Of a stretch of 64,000 nucleotides of DNA, positions 1 to 10,169 are shown piece after piece. This DNA is from Aralia elata (lineage: Eukaryota; Streptophyta; Magnoliopsida; Apiales; Araliaceae): assembly GCA_034770075.1 (NCBI GenBank), contig JAVJAP010000106.1, positions 1,116,001-1,180,000 of the forward strand, in the 5' to 3' direction. The notes under the pieces are model-generated. The model was not told the DNA's origin, did not search any database, and was given only the letters and a program-made list of their open reading frames with translations. A program made the position numbers and the translations under genes. The number at the start of each line of letters is the position of its first letter. Positions within the stretch are counted from its first letter, which is position 1.

Positions 1-282
1 ATCTAAGACTCAATCCGATGAAATCAACAGGGTGTGCGGCAATATCTGTCAAATCTCCATCAAGACTGGAGAAGAGAAAGAAAGCGAAATGTCAAAATCA
101 TGGTCAGCTGGATAAAATGAAGATCAAATGAAAGGTAACGATACGACAAAAAGGGAAATTGACTAAATTTAAATGCATGTCTACATATATAAGTCATTTT
201 GTTACAAGATTTCTCTTTCGATAACCGATGAAACTAACATAGTCTATGCAGGAAATAAAATAATCTACAAATCTGAAACTAG
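1..282. other. No recognisable gene; flank of pseudogene A
   Basis: This AT-rich stretch lies downstream (in the minus-strand sense) of the pseudogene ending at 283. I see no ORF, LTR end or RNA gene in it. It may hold the 3' untranslated region of that gene. Confidence 0.4.
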
Positions 283-1848
283 TTAAAGCAGGATGGATAA
301 AGTGGTGGATAGATTTGAAGCATCAGCATCCCCTGCAATCTGCTGCTCCATCATGTCGATGCGGTCCAATAAAGCAGTAGCTCGGCTGACAGTCCCAGAA
401 TGAGCATCTATAACTGCCCTGGTCTGAAATACAATGGCGTCTCTGTCAGCAATGGCAGCGTCTCTAGCCAGAATGGCATAATCTCTCTCAACAAGAGCGG
501 CATCCCTCTCAGCCTCAGTAGTAATCAAGGCCAGGCGGAGTCGGGTATCCTCAGCAACCCGACTAGGGGCAGAACTAGCTGAGATGGAATGATCTATGGT
601 ATCCTCTGGGAAAATCACTCCAGAGTCATCAGAGGCCCCAGTCTGACTCAAACCCACCATATCCGAGTCTCTGCGCAACCATTGCACATAAGCGAATGTC
701 TGGATGGGGCAACTGTCACTATACTTGGCAAGGATCCTGCGGGAACAAAGATCATATACCCGCATTAGATCTCTCTCTGTCTGGGATGATATAAGGAATC
801 GGTAGTCGGCCGCGCCCGTGAAGAGGTGAAAGTCCTGTGTCTGATCAAACTGCCCCATAACCGCCAGGGGATGATAAGTCGTCACGCCCCTCAAGCCAGC
901 AATAGGGATGAAATCCAGGGTGGGCACGTGAGTCAAAAAGCTCATAAAGGAGCAATAACCCGAGTAGATCAGGAGATGAAAAGGGTCCTCAACAACCGAC
1001 AAAAATGCTATCCAGGAGGCCGCATCAGTACAGCTCACGGGACGAAACGAAAATTGCGTGGCTATGTCATGGCTGAAGCAAAACCCTTGGCGACGGAAAT
1101 GGCCGATGGGACTGAGATGACTCATGAACCACACATACAACAAAGTCTAGCTCCCTCTGAATACTCTGCTCCGGAAGGACTGACAATATGAGGCTGACAT
1201 GTAAGTATCTGCTAATATCATGGGAAGGATGGTGTGATCCTCCTGGAGGGCTCTAACGGCTGCAGTAACTCGCATATCCAACAGATCAGGTCCGGCGGGC
1301 AGATACAAAACCGAGATGACACAGGCCATCAAAACGTCTACTCTCAAGGCGCCCCAGCGCTCCTCAGATACGGAAAAGTCACCAGAGAAATGGCGAAAAC
1401 TGTCAGGTGAGCCGAATCGGTCAATCAAAAAATGAAGAGGAACCAGATGATCTGATGTGATCACCGATAGCAGAGCTGCCCTCCGCAACCCAGTGAAAGT
1501 CAAGAACTGACGACGCATGGGACCAACGGTGACCCTGGCGCAAGGACCACCCAAAGGCAAACCAGTGAAGCGGGCATACTCCTCAAGAGTAGGGGTCACC
1601 TCCACTGTCCCCAACCTGAACACCTGACGGGCAGGGACCCAATGACCTAGAATACCATCTACAAAGCCTGCTGGCACCTGAAAGGATAATAAGGACCGGG
1701 AGTGTCCCAAAAGACCATCTGCGATAATCCTATCGGCCAGCGATAAACTGTCCAACCAGCGGACAAGACTGCCGACCAACCCTGTGGGAGGAATGGGATC
1801 CAAACGTACCACGACATCTGATGACGACATCTGTGAAAATAGTATCAA
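283..1848 (-). pseudogene. PMD/DUF7745-like protein A, one in-frame stop
   Basis: One minus-strand reading frame runs from about 1848 to 283 (around 520 codons), broken only by a TAG at 1147-1149; the frame is the same on both sides. A likely start is the ATG of MSSSDVV near 1830. The N-terminal half contains VTPTLEEYARFTGLPL, the hallmark of the DUF7745 branch of plant-mobile-domain-like proteins. The C-terminal half has a long Ala/Arg/Asp/Glu-rich helix (AERDAALVERDYAILARDAA) that looks like a coiled coil. The molecular function of this family is not established; relatives often travel inside transposons. TAG could come from CAG by C-to-T change. The gene lies 0.2 kb downstream of a second PMD pseudogene on the same strand, so the pair may have been one locus or one transposon cargo. 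Family assignment is from motif recall. Confidence 0.6.
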
Positions 1849-2047
1849 AAGACTATACAGGGGTCATTCTCTATTCGTAAATAAAAAGCATGCATCGTAC
1901 AGTTAATAATAAAGCAGGTTAATTATATAAAGGATAAAAAAAAACTGTGCATAAATAAACAAATGAGTTCAATACATAGTGCATGTAATAAAAGAGAGAA
2001 TAAAATCTAAACAGGTTCAGGTACAAGAGACCCTATCCTAGCCTGAT

Positions 2048-3452
2048 CTAATCAAAGGTGAGGTCATCTAAGAAGGCAGGATCCTCGAACTGATCCCCTG
2101 GAGTCGTCGAAGTCGGAGGTCCAAAATTCATGTCAGGAATGTATGGCTGCGCTGTGGCATCAGATGAGCTCGGGCCTGCATCATAACCCGCACTGTCAGG
2201 ATCGTAAGCGTAGGCATCCTTTGGGGTCCGGCCCAACACCCGAAGATATAAGGACAGCTGCTCCACCTGAAGGGTCAGAGTGGCGATCTGCTCAGCATGG
2301 GTGGGACTCCGAACGCATGCAGCCCAATCAGTCATCATCACCGAGCCAGGAACCATATCCCCAAGAAAGAAAGTGGCCCGAGTTTGAGGACCGATAGTAC
2401 GAGGCGCCCACCAGGTATGGAAAGCCTCACTCGTACTGGGACCCGTAGAGAGCATCCGGCCATCCTCCCCCGCGAGCATGATCTCCGAGGGCTGAGAATC
2501 CAGCGGCCAGGATGTAGTGAAAGGAAGAAAATGCGGGATGCGGATCTCTCCAGTCACGCATCTGAATGCGCGCTCTCCCAAATACATCACTCATCCTCCG
2601 ACACTCTGCAAAGTGAGACGGCGGGTGGAAAGTGCGAACTCCGGGCCGGAAGGATATCCATCGGTGAACCCCACAGCCAAATGCTCGGAAAGATAGGGAG
2701 TCCAGACGACCTCCGCAGCAGTGATCAGCTCCAGCTGAATGCGACAGTGGGCAAAGCTGCCAGATACCGGGACCTCCTCCAAAGTGCTATGATGTCATCG
2801 CCGACCCCGGGGATAAGTGTCCAGGCCAAGAGTAGTGACGGGCCTCAGGCACGGAAGTCGCTCGTAGGCCCAGAACTGTGAACAGAAACAAGGAAAGGCA
2901 TGAGTAACCAACCAATGTAGAAAAGAGAAATGAAATGAAAGGAAGTACGGTAAGAAAAGAGGAAAAGAAGGCTCACTAGCAGAAAGTGGTAGAATCCGAG
3001 CCAGGCATCTGTCTGTCCCTCCGAGCGTAGGTGAAGACCGTGGAGGAAGTAAGCAAAGGTGAAGGACCCCCAATCATAGTCGCCAATCTGGTCTACGTCC
3101 CTGACAGCTCCGACGACGCTGAAATGAATGGTAGAGGAGTTGTTCCCTAGGAAACAACCCCTGATAATGGTCAGGAACAGACGTCGAAGCAGAATATCAT
3201 GAGTGGCCCGATCTGCTGGGAATGGCGTCGCATATATGCCTCCAACAGCGTCCGTAGCCAAAGCTCCAGACCGAATGCTGCGAGCCTTGAAGACCCGATC
3301 ATCGGCAGCAAAACCCAGTAAAGCTCGGACCTCTGCTGGAGTGATGTCAAGATCCAGAGGGACGCAGGATCCGGTAAACTCGATGCCCGTAATGTACCTC
3401 CAGTCCTAGGGAGTCAGCACAACCTCACAGTCCAAAAGATGAAGGGACTGGG
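2048..3452 (-). pseudogene. PMD-family protein B, 3' part (exon 2 remainder and exon 3)
   Basis: This is the C-terminal part of a plant-mobile-domain (aminotransferase-like, MAIN/MAIL-type) protein whose 5' part lies at 14405-14980. The end of exon 2 reads from 3452 down to 2977 (…GFYHFLL), then a GTGAGC donor, a 101-bp intron at 2876-2976 with a TTCACAG acceptor, and exon 3 at 2875-2048 starting FWAYERLPCLRPV. The motif resembles the 'LQLWAYEHLP' block of PMD proteins; later ELITAAEVVWTPYL also fits the family. Both splice sites keep phase 0. Three in-frame stops break it: TAG at 3406-3408, TGA at 2795-2797 and TGA at 2591-2593. The last codon before TAG (2048-2050) ends an acidic tail. Rejoined to its 5' part it would encode about 596 residues, usual for the family. 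It is disrupted by the LARD at 3453. Confidence 0.7.
3448..3452. repeat. Left target-site duplication of the LARD (CTGGG)
   Basis: CTGGG lies immediately before the TG of the LARD and is repeated immediately after its terminal CA at 14405-14409. Five bp is the usual duplication for Ty3/Gypsy-type integrases. Confidence 0.93.
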
Positions 3453-3689
3453 TGTAATATCCCGAATGTTTATGAGTTAGCAAATCATGATATTAAATTA
3501 TTATGATGATTGTGGCATACAATGATCCTTAGAAAAGGAAATTGATGGGTTAAACATAGGATAATACTCAGAGATTAAATAGGTAATATGAAACCTATGT
3601 TATAGTAATACGTTAAAATTTATTCAACGATAAAATTTCGGAAGAAATTAGACGAAAACCGAGTAAGAGGTTTGATATTTGTGATTCCG

Positions 3690-3728
3690 AGGACGGAATC
3701 CTTATAAGGAGGGAAGGATGTGACAACC
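3690..3728 (+). repeat. Embedded PPT and LTR-start junction inside the LTR
   Basis: GGACGGAATCC, then a purine tract AAGGAGGGAAGGA (3706-3718), then TGTGACAACC (3719 on) reads like the 3' junction of another Gypsy element. The same block is at 10407-10445 in the second LTR. Homology with the Tekay LTRs starts here, so the first 266 bp of this LTR look like an added segment. Confidence 0.7.
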
Positions 3729-5806
3729 CGGATTTTTGAGAATAATTATAATAAGAATTTAATATAGAATAATTCTTATTATGAGTCGCGTTTGAATATA
3801 TATGTGTTATATATATTTATGTGATTAAATAGATGAGCTTAATATGTATATATATAAATGTGAAATATATACATAGATTCGAAATGAATGAGTTAATACT
3901 TAATTATTGCAACGATCGCGAGTCATGGGTAGCTTGATAATTCGAGCTTATGAATATTATTGAATAAAATAGACTTTTATTGATAATATTATGTGGTAAG
4001 TGTTTAAAGGTTATATTATAACCTAGATTATGTGTAGACGATGATTAGTAGGTATCAAAGTTTTCGTATTAGCTAATTTGGCGGATTCGAGAAATATCGC
4101 TAGAGTACTATTTATTGGATTAAATAAATAGTTAAAGGATAATATTATTGGACGAGTTACTTACTGTAAAGACGCTACCCAAAATATGGGTGAGATATAT
4201 GTACGTTGATGTATACGATTATGGGGAGTTAATCGGAAAGAGTAGCGATCGCGAATCGTGAATACCCTTGTAATTTGGGTTTATTAATAGTATTAACGGA
4301 TTAAATATTATTTTTATGTGACGTGTTTAAAGGCTATTTTATAACCTGGATGATGTCAATGTATGAAGTTTTATGCGTTATTGAATCGTAGGAGTGAATA
4401 ATTGATTTTACGAAAGATCGCAAAATTTCTATTCACGGGGCACGTTTCCCGAGGCACTATTCACGCCATAAAATTTTTGTGTCTTTTTCGATGTTGAATA
4501 ATTTCATAAATACGTGTATGCGTACGAATAATTTTTTTCAAGTGTCAAAAATTTTATTTGAGCTGATACGTGATTTTATCCATATCCGAAATGTATTATA
4601 TGGGTGTTCCGAATAATTGGACAAATCCCTTAATAATTATTTTTACGTATCCAAATATTTATGGTAATGCCCATTTTAATTTTGGGTAGGGTTATTTACA
4701 AGTTTTGGTACAAAAGTGGGAGTTTTCGGGTATATTTTTGGTGTATTTAGGTATTTATTTTGGCTTGTCACTCCAAGAGGGAACCAATCCCTCATTTTGG
4801 ACCAATCAAATTGCAAGGAGGGAGAGCTATTGCCGGCAATGTTGAAAAACTGGCCACCTTGAGCCATTAAACCACAAATTCATTTTTCTTCCCAAATTTA
4901 CTCCTCCAGTCTCCTAAATAATTCAACAACTTCATTCCTCTATTGCAAACCATCAGCTCCCCATTCAAACCCATTTCAAATTCTGCAGAGAGAGAGAGTG
5001 AGAGTGAGAGAGCTCGCCGGAAAAAGGAGGAGGAGTCGCCGGAAGTTCGCCGGAAAAAGGAAGGAGGAAGAAGAAGGAGGCACGGGAGGAAGAAGAAGAG
5101 AATCCAAGCAAGGAGGACCTTCAAAATAAATCCTAGCCGAGCTTCTTAATCATCTAGGAATGATTTATAGAGGTAAACACCAATCAAATCCTTTCCATTC
5201 GATTTCTTATTGAGTTTTTCAAGTTTTTCTTAGTTTTGAGCTCTTAAGCTTGTGGGTCGGATTTGTGGCGATTCTTGGTGTTTTTGTTTGTGGTGATTGT
5301 TTGTAAATATTGTTAAGAGGTTATATAAGCCATTAATAACATCAAAGTGGAACAAAAACGCAAGAAATCTGTACCTATGCTTAAGGAGGATGAAGAACAT
5401 GAAGAACAATGAACTTTGGACATGAACTTGGACATTTGGACGATTTAGAGGACTTTGTAGCTATGATTTTGTGTTTGTTTAATTCGTTTGTTGTTATGAT
5501 ATTGTACTTCCATGGGTTATGAGTTTAACTCAGTTGGAATGGAGTCAAAAGGGATTAAAACGAAGTTTTGGTGATGATTTTGGTGAAGAACACCAAGAAG
5601 AACACGAAAATATAACATGAGTTGATACTTTGGCCTAAGATTTGGCCATGTTAATGTTAATGGGTAGCTCTGAATTTTTGATATGTTGTAGCTTTATGTC
5701 TTAGGAGTCCATAGAGTCCGGAACGGACCAATTTGAAGGTCTAGAGAAGAAGTTATGAGGTTTGGAGTGAAGGAGGGTCAAAATCGCGATGTCTGACAAG
5801 GGCCAC

Positions 5807-5905
5807 CAGGCCAGCCGCGCGCCCGCACCAAGGCCCCGCGCGCCCGCGCGCGCGCGCGCGCTGCCGCACGCCGTGCGCCTGGTGCCGCCCGCCCGCGTGT
5901 GCGCG
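5807..5905 (+). repeat. GC-rich low-complexity cassette in LARD 5' LTR
   Basis: A run of CGCGCCCGC-type repeats in otherwise AT-rich LTR sequence. The 3' LTR copy at about 12518-12605 has fewer CG dinucleotides, and the Tekay LTRs carry related cassettes at 35087-35190 and 52403-52500. It sits within the predicted LTR intron. Reading frames across it are composition artefacts. Confidence 0.75.
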
Positions 5906-7133
5906 CTGTCCGACTCAGCTTCGACGTCCGTTGGGAAAATGGCCATAACTTTCTCATACGGACTCAGATTTAGGCGATTCAAGATGATACGGAAAGCTTA
6001 GAGATAGACCTACAATATACATTAATTAGAATTGAAATTAATTACCTGGAACAATTTTGAAATTAACCGTTTTTAGGGCTATTGTGCAAACGGTAGGAGG
6101 CGTCGGTCATGCGTGTGTGCATAGTATAATGCTCCCGACATTGTTAAATGATGTTTTAAGTTCTAAAACATGGTTATTATGATTTATAATCATACTTAAC
6201 ATTAACCTTTGGGTATTAGACAATTTGAATGGGCGTGCTAGGCGTACGCAATTGCATGTCGCCTAGGCGTTCGAATAATCAAGTTTAGCGTATAGACGTG
6301 CAAGCGTCGTAACGTCGTAACTAGTGTGTATAATCTTGTTTAATATTTTGTTTCTAATACTAATGAAACCTGATAGTGTGTTATAAACCAATGCACGAGC
6401 ATGCTAAGCACATGCAAAGGAGGCGAATTAGGTGTGTGACGTGTAAACGTCGAAACGCCGTGTTTGTATGTAAAGTGTTAATGAACTTGAATAATGTCTC
6501 GATTCAAATGAAACGAACATTATAAGATACGGGATGGGGTTAATGTAACCAATAAGGATTGATGGTGATAAGGGTCGTAACGTTTTCAAACGACGCGACG
6601 CCGAGAGTAACGTTTTAGAGTTAATCGCGTTATTAATTTATAATGCGCGAACAATATGAGATAAGAGTTGTTATATTGTAAACCATTATATGAAGCCTTT
6701 TTAGTGGCTAATTGGTATTTTATTGTTAAATAAATTGTGTAGGATATTTGAAGGACGAGCCATCATAATTTGGCAAGGAACGCTTAAAGGCAAGTTTCTT
6801 TCAGTAACTTGTTAACTTGTTTAAATGTATTGAAGTACATGACTTGATTACTAAATCTTTCACTATTATGTGGATTATATGAGAGCATGATTAAAGTGTG
6901 CATAACATGCAATTATGTGACTATATTGTTCTATGTGGAACTTGAATTATTGCAAATATACAATGTGAGATGCATGAAGTATGCTATGAGATACATGATG
7001 CATATATATGGATGAATTGCATAAGATTTATAATGCATGAGTAAGATGCATAGTATGAGAATCATGATGCATGGATAAAATGCAAACTTATGTGTTACGT
7101 GAAGCATGAAATGTGAAAACTGTCAGTTCTTGC

Positions 7134-7175
7134 TGAGCCGTCGTGCTCATTCTTGCAAAAATAAAACTTTTGCAG
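7134..7175 (+). promoter_or_regulatory. Conserved hairpin and 3' splice-site motif
   Basis: TGAGC (7134-7138), six-base loop, GCTCA (7145-7149), then TTCTTGC and, after an A-rich spacer, CTTTTGCAG ending at 7175. The same order is found at 13825-13866 and in LTRs U, V, G1, G2, G3 and Z, with invariant stem and variable loop. Confidence 0.55.
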
Positions 7176-7715
7176 ATTTACGATGCAATGCAATTATCTT
7201 GATATCGTGATGATAAGGATTAGAGGCGCATGGAAACAGGAAGGTTGCTAAATGTCCCTTTACTGTATTTATTTAGTTATGATGACGGTATATGATGTAC
7301 GTGAATTTGACTATGTAAACCCTGAGTTAGAAATGAAGGTTATCCATTATAGTATTTATGATGTGATTATGTTAGTTACTTGTTATAGTAAACTACAAGG
7401 ATGTCGATGTTATATAAAGGACATTTTTATAACGAATGTATTGGTTATTGAATAACCTTGCGAATATTCAGGGATTGGATAAAGTCAGAATCTGAACCTT
7501 GCGTTCACATATGAGATATTTGTAAAGGATCATGGTATTTATTCAACATTGGTCATAAGTGTTTTACTTAAGGTCTTCGTGCCTGGGATTAGATGAGGAT
7601 ATGTTGTTATATTATTGTAATTACATATTTTTAGTAAACCCATGTTGTATGGGTAGTACCGTGACGCGCCGGAATCGGGTTCAAGGTAAGACCCGAGTTT
7701 CGGGGGCGTTACAGT

Positions 7716-7727
7716 TGGTATCAGAGC
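7716..7727 (+). promoter_or_regulatory. Primer binding site, initiator-Met tRNA
   Basis: TGGTATCAGAGC, the exact complement of the 3' end of plant initiator-Met tRNA, begins two bases after the 5' LTR. It would prime minus-strand synthesis. Confidence 0.95.
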
Positions 7728-8310
7728 TGATAGGTTATAAACCTTAGGTAAGATTACCTTAGGCTATAACTGTAGTGAAGAAAGATAATAATGATGAAGA
7801 TAGTGAAGGAATAAAACTCAAGTAGAGTTTAATTGATAGTAAATGAATTTAGAAAATTCATAGTAAGAGTTGAGATATATATAAGACGATTCAAAGAAGA
7901 ATCTCGATACGTTATAAAAGATGAGAATTGGGAGTTACCTGACTCCAGTGATATAGATGATAAGTATTGATCAATAGACGAGGTCTATAAGGCGTAAAGG
8001 CATAAAATCATATATTATGATTAAAGAGAAGAGTAGAGAAGGTCGTAGGATGAAACGATCGTAGGATAAGGAAGATCGTAATGTAAAACGATTGTAGAGT
8101 AAGATCACAATATGATTGGATTAAGTCATAGAATGACAGATGATCAATTGAATGATTGAAAACTTTAGCTGAATGCTATAGACAGATGGTACTATGAGAT
8201 AGTACGAGTAAAACTCGGAAAGAGTTATGGGTGATAAAACACGAATTAAATTCTTGTTAAGCAACGAGTAAGCTAGGATTGGGGGTGATTTCAATTGAGG
8301 ACTCATGTTA

Positions 8311-8551
8311 GTGGCTGAGTTGTACAATTCCTTGTATGGGCGGGGGATTCGTGCTTGGTTTGAGAACCACTTAGCTTCCTATATCGGTATAGTGGTTGAG
8401 TTGAACAATTCCTTGTATGGGCGGGGAATTTGTGCTTGGTGTAACAACCCCTTAGCCTCCTATATTGATTAGTGGCCGAGTTGATCGATTCCTTGTATGG
8501 GCAGGGGATTGTGATAGGTTCGACAATCACTTAGCTTCCTATATTGATAAT
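8311..8551 (+). repeat. Three tandem copies of an ~80-bp unit
   Basis: Units begin at about 8311, 8392 and 8472 with GTGGYYGAGTTG, continue through TTCCTTGTATGGGC and end in a CCTATAT...ATTG block. They differ by scattered substitutions, so the array predates the element's last transposition. Confidence 0.8.
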
Positions 8552-9559
8552 CGTTGGAACCTAGTATCGCGCTATCGCTATACGTATGACGAGAAGGTGA
8601 TTCTTTTCTCATATTTATATTTGATAGTTAGAGAATATTAAGATTAGGTGCGAGTTCTTTAAACTCACACGTATGGTAAGTTCGTGACTCATAATCATAT
8701 GGTCTGATGGAACCCCTCAGCGAATGGACGATTTTGGTCTGACTAGGATAAGTTTCTAAACCCATATGATTGTGGTAAGTTCCTGAACTCATATTGTGTG
8801 GTAAGTTTGATGAACTATATTGGGGTATCGAAAGATTGTGGATTTAGAACTGTGAATTCTCAAAATGATGAGCATTGATGGAGTTAGAAATAGATAGAAT
8901 TATTAAATAGTGGAGAAATGGGAGAAATTGAAGTTGATGAGGAGACATGGATATTCCAAATCTTCTAGCTATGCTAGACTTCGAAATTTATTGACTTCGT
9001 GCTGACATTTGCACTTTTGCTCTTCGAAAAATGTATGGAGCCAGATTTCTGGACCAGGGATTTTAAATGTACTATTATTCATATGTCTAAGCTAATAGTT
9101 TCGGCTAGACAAAGTTGATTTGAAAATATCAAAATGTATTTTTAAATTGTCATCAATGCATCATGAAACCTGGTGTAGAATGACAGATGATGGAGTCATC
9201 AATGCAGATTAACCTAGTGTTGGATGTGATCATAGGATCGTCAACCCACTAAGGTATGATGTAGTATGACAAGGTCAGAAAATGACGGAATCCTAACACA
9301 CTGTTGCAACAGTGCAGTATTATGACGTCATAAAATGATTTTTGTTTTCTCTAAGGTATAAAAAAAAAAAAATTTGCATGCCAATTGAGTTGGCTATAAT
9401 GATTCGATTGATGTCCGAATTATTGATGTAAGTCTAAGCTATTTGATTCGGCTAGACGAATGTTGCAATGTGTTTATGAAATTCAAGCATTATTTGAGAA
9501 TTTATGCCAAACCAAATTGTTTTGGTGCGGATTCTTGAGCTGGGGGAATAACCCGGAAT

Positions 9560-9775
9560 AGGGGAATATAAGTGTCGGTTATCTGGCACGGTCAGGATTT
9601 AATGTTATGCATACACATGGTGTACGAGAGGTCGATCCCCTCAAGTACAACTGGCGGAGAGCAACCCTTAATATGGATGCTATAAGTGTCGGGTATCCGA
9701 TGCAGTCAGAGTTAAATGTTATGCATATACATGGGGTATGAGAGGCTGATCCCCTCGAGTACTACTGACAGACTA
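9560..9775 (+). repeat. Duplicated block derived from Tekay LTR sequence
   Basis: Two ~110-bp tandem copies each contain ATAAGTGTCGG, TTAATGTTATGCATA and GATCCCCTC. The same string occurs once in each Tekay LTR (63280-63365 plus; 18070-18175 and 33800-33900 minus). The interior was therefore partly built from LTR sequence of the partner family. Confidence 0.75.
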
Positions 9776-10154
9776 GTTCCTTGACTACGTTCATGATCTT
9801 TATGAGGTAGATTACCTTTTTCATAATTGAAATTGGTAGGGGTAGTAATACCCGTAAACCTCTATGGTCATGGTCTTTATGGCCCCTCAGCATAATATGA
9901 AAAGTTTTTAAGGAACATTTCATTTCCTATTTGTTCAAGTTACTTCACAATTATTAAACAATTGTTGAAGGTTCCTATTATTCGGGAAACTAATTTTGGG
10001 AAGGGTGATTATCCTAAGGAGAAGTAGTCGTAGAATGCGACAATTTTACGTGAATCCTTGAAAGAGGACAGTGTAAAGGTTAGATTGAAAACCTAGTTTT
10101 GATGGGTAGAATAAGTAAAGATGAATGCATTGAAATTTCGAGGACGAAATTCTT

Positions 10155-10169
10155 AGAAGAAGGGGTGAA
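10155..10169 (+). promoter_or_regulatory. Polypurine tract of the LARD
   Basis: AGAAGAAGGGGTGAA lies directly before the TG of the 3' LTR, the position expected for plus-strand priming. An upstream TTTCGAGGACGAAATTC is the usual Gypsy 3' signature. Confidence 0.88.

Larger units (their letters stand above)
5173..7175 (+). other. Predicted LTR leader intron (LARD 5' LTR)
   Basis: A purine-rich leader ends ATAGAG|GTAAAC at 5172/5173; the matching acceptor is CTTTTGCAG ending at 7175, 2.0 kb on. The 3' LTR has the same pair at 11887 and 13866. Equivalent donors and acceptors occur in LTRs U, V, X, G1, G2 and G3. Splicing is inferred, not shown. Confidence 0.45.
3453..7713 (+). repeat. 5' LTR of the LARD (4,261 bp)
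   Basis: The LTR runs from TGTAATATCC to GGGGGCGTTACA. It contains, in order, an embedded retroelement 3' terminus (3690-3722), a GA-rich leader with CGCCGG repeats (4985-5100), a predicted splice donor (5172/5173), a GC cassette (5807-5905), a conserved CG-rich block (6228-6275), a hairpin plus acceptor (7134-7175), and a U5-like end. It differs from the 3' LTR mainly by small indels in repeats. Confidence 0.93.
7714..10169 (+). other. Non-coding interior of the LARD
   Basis: The 2,456-bp interior starts at the primer site and ends at the polypurine tract. No frame longer than about 75 codons and no gag, protease, RT or integrase motif is present. It holds an 80-bp tandem repeat (8311-8551), short repeats of a TATGGTAAGTTC type (8660-8810), an A-run at 9358-9371, and a duplicated block that matches the 3' part of Tekay LTRs (9560-9775). 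Confidence 0.85.

Noticed and set aside
2143..2881. Plus-strand ORFs of 84 and 194 aa
   Set aside because: Shadows of the minus-strand PMD gene B; no recognisable motif.
4943..5149. Short basic ORF conserved in both LARD LTRs
   Set aside because: Conservation is explained by LTR identity; in Tekay LTRs the same DNA is in other frames.
5789..6001. Arg/Ala/Pro-rich ORF at the LARD GC cassette
   Set aside because: CG repeat translation; length and frame differ in the second LTR.
7252..7455. 67-aa ORF duplicated at 13943
   Set aside because: Both are in LTRs; no family resemblance and hydrophobic composition from AT-rich sequence.
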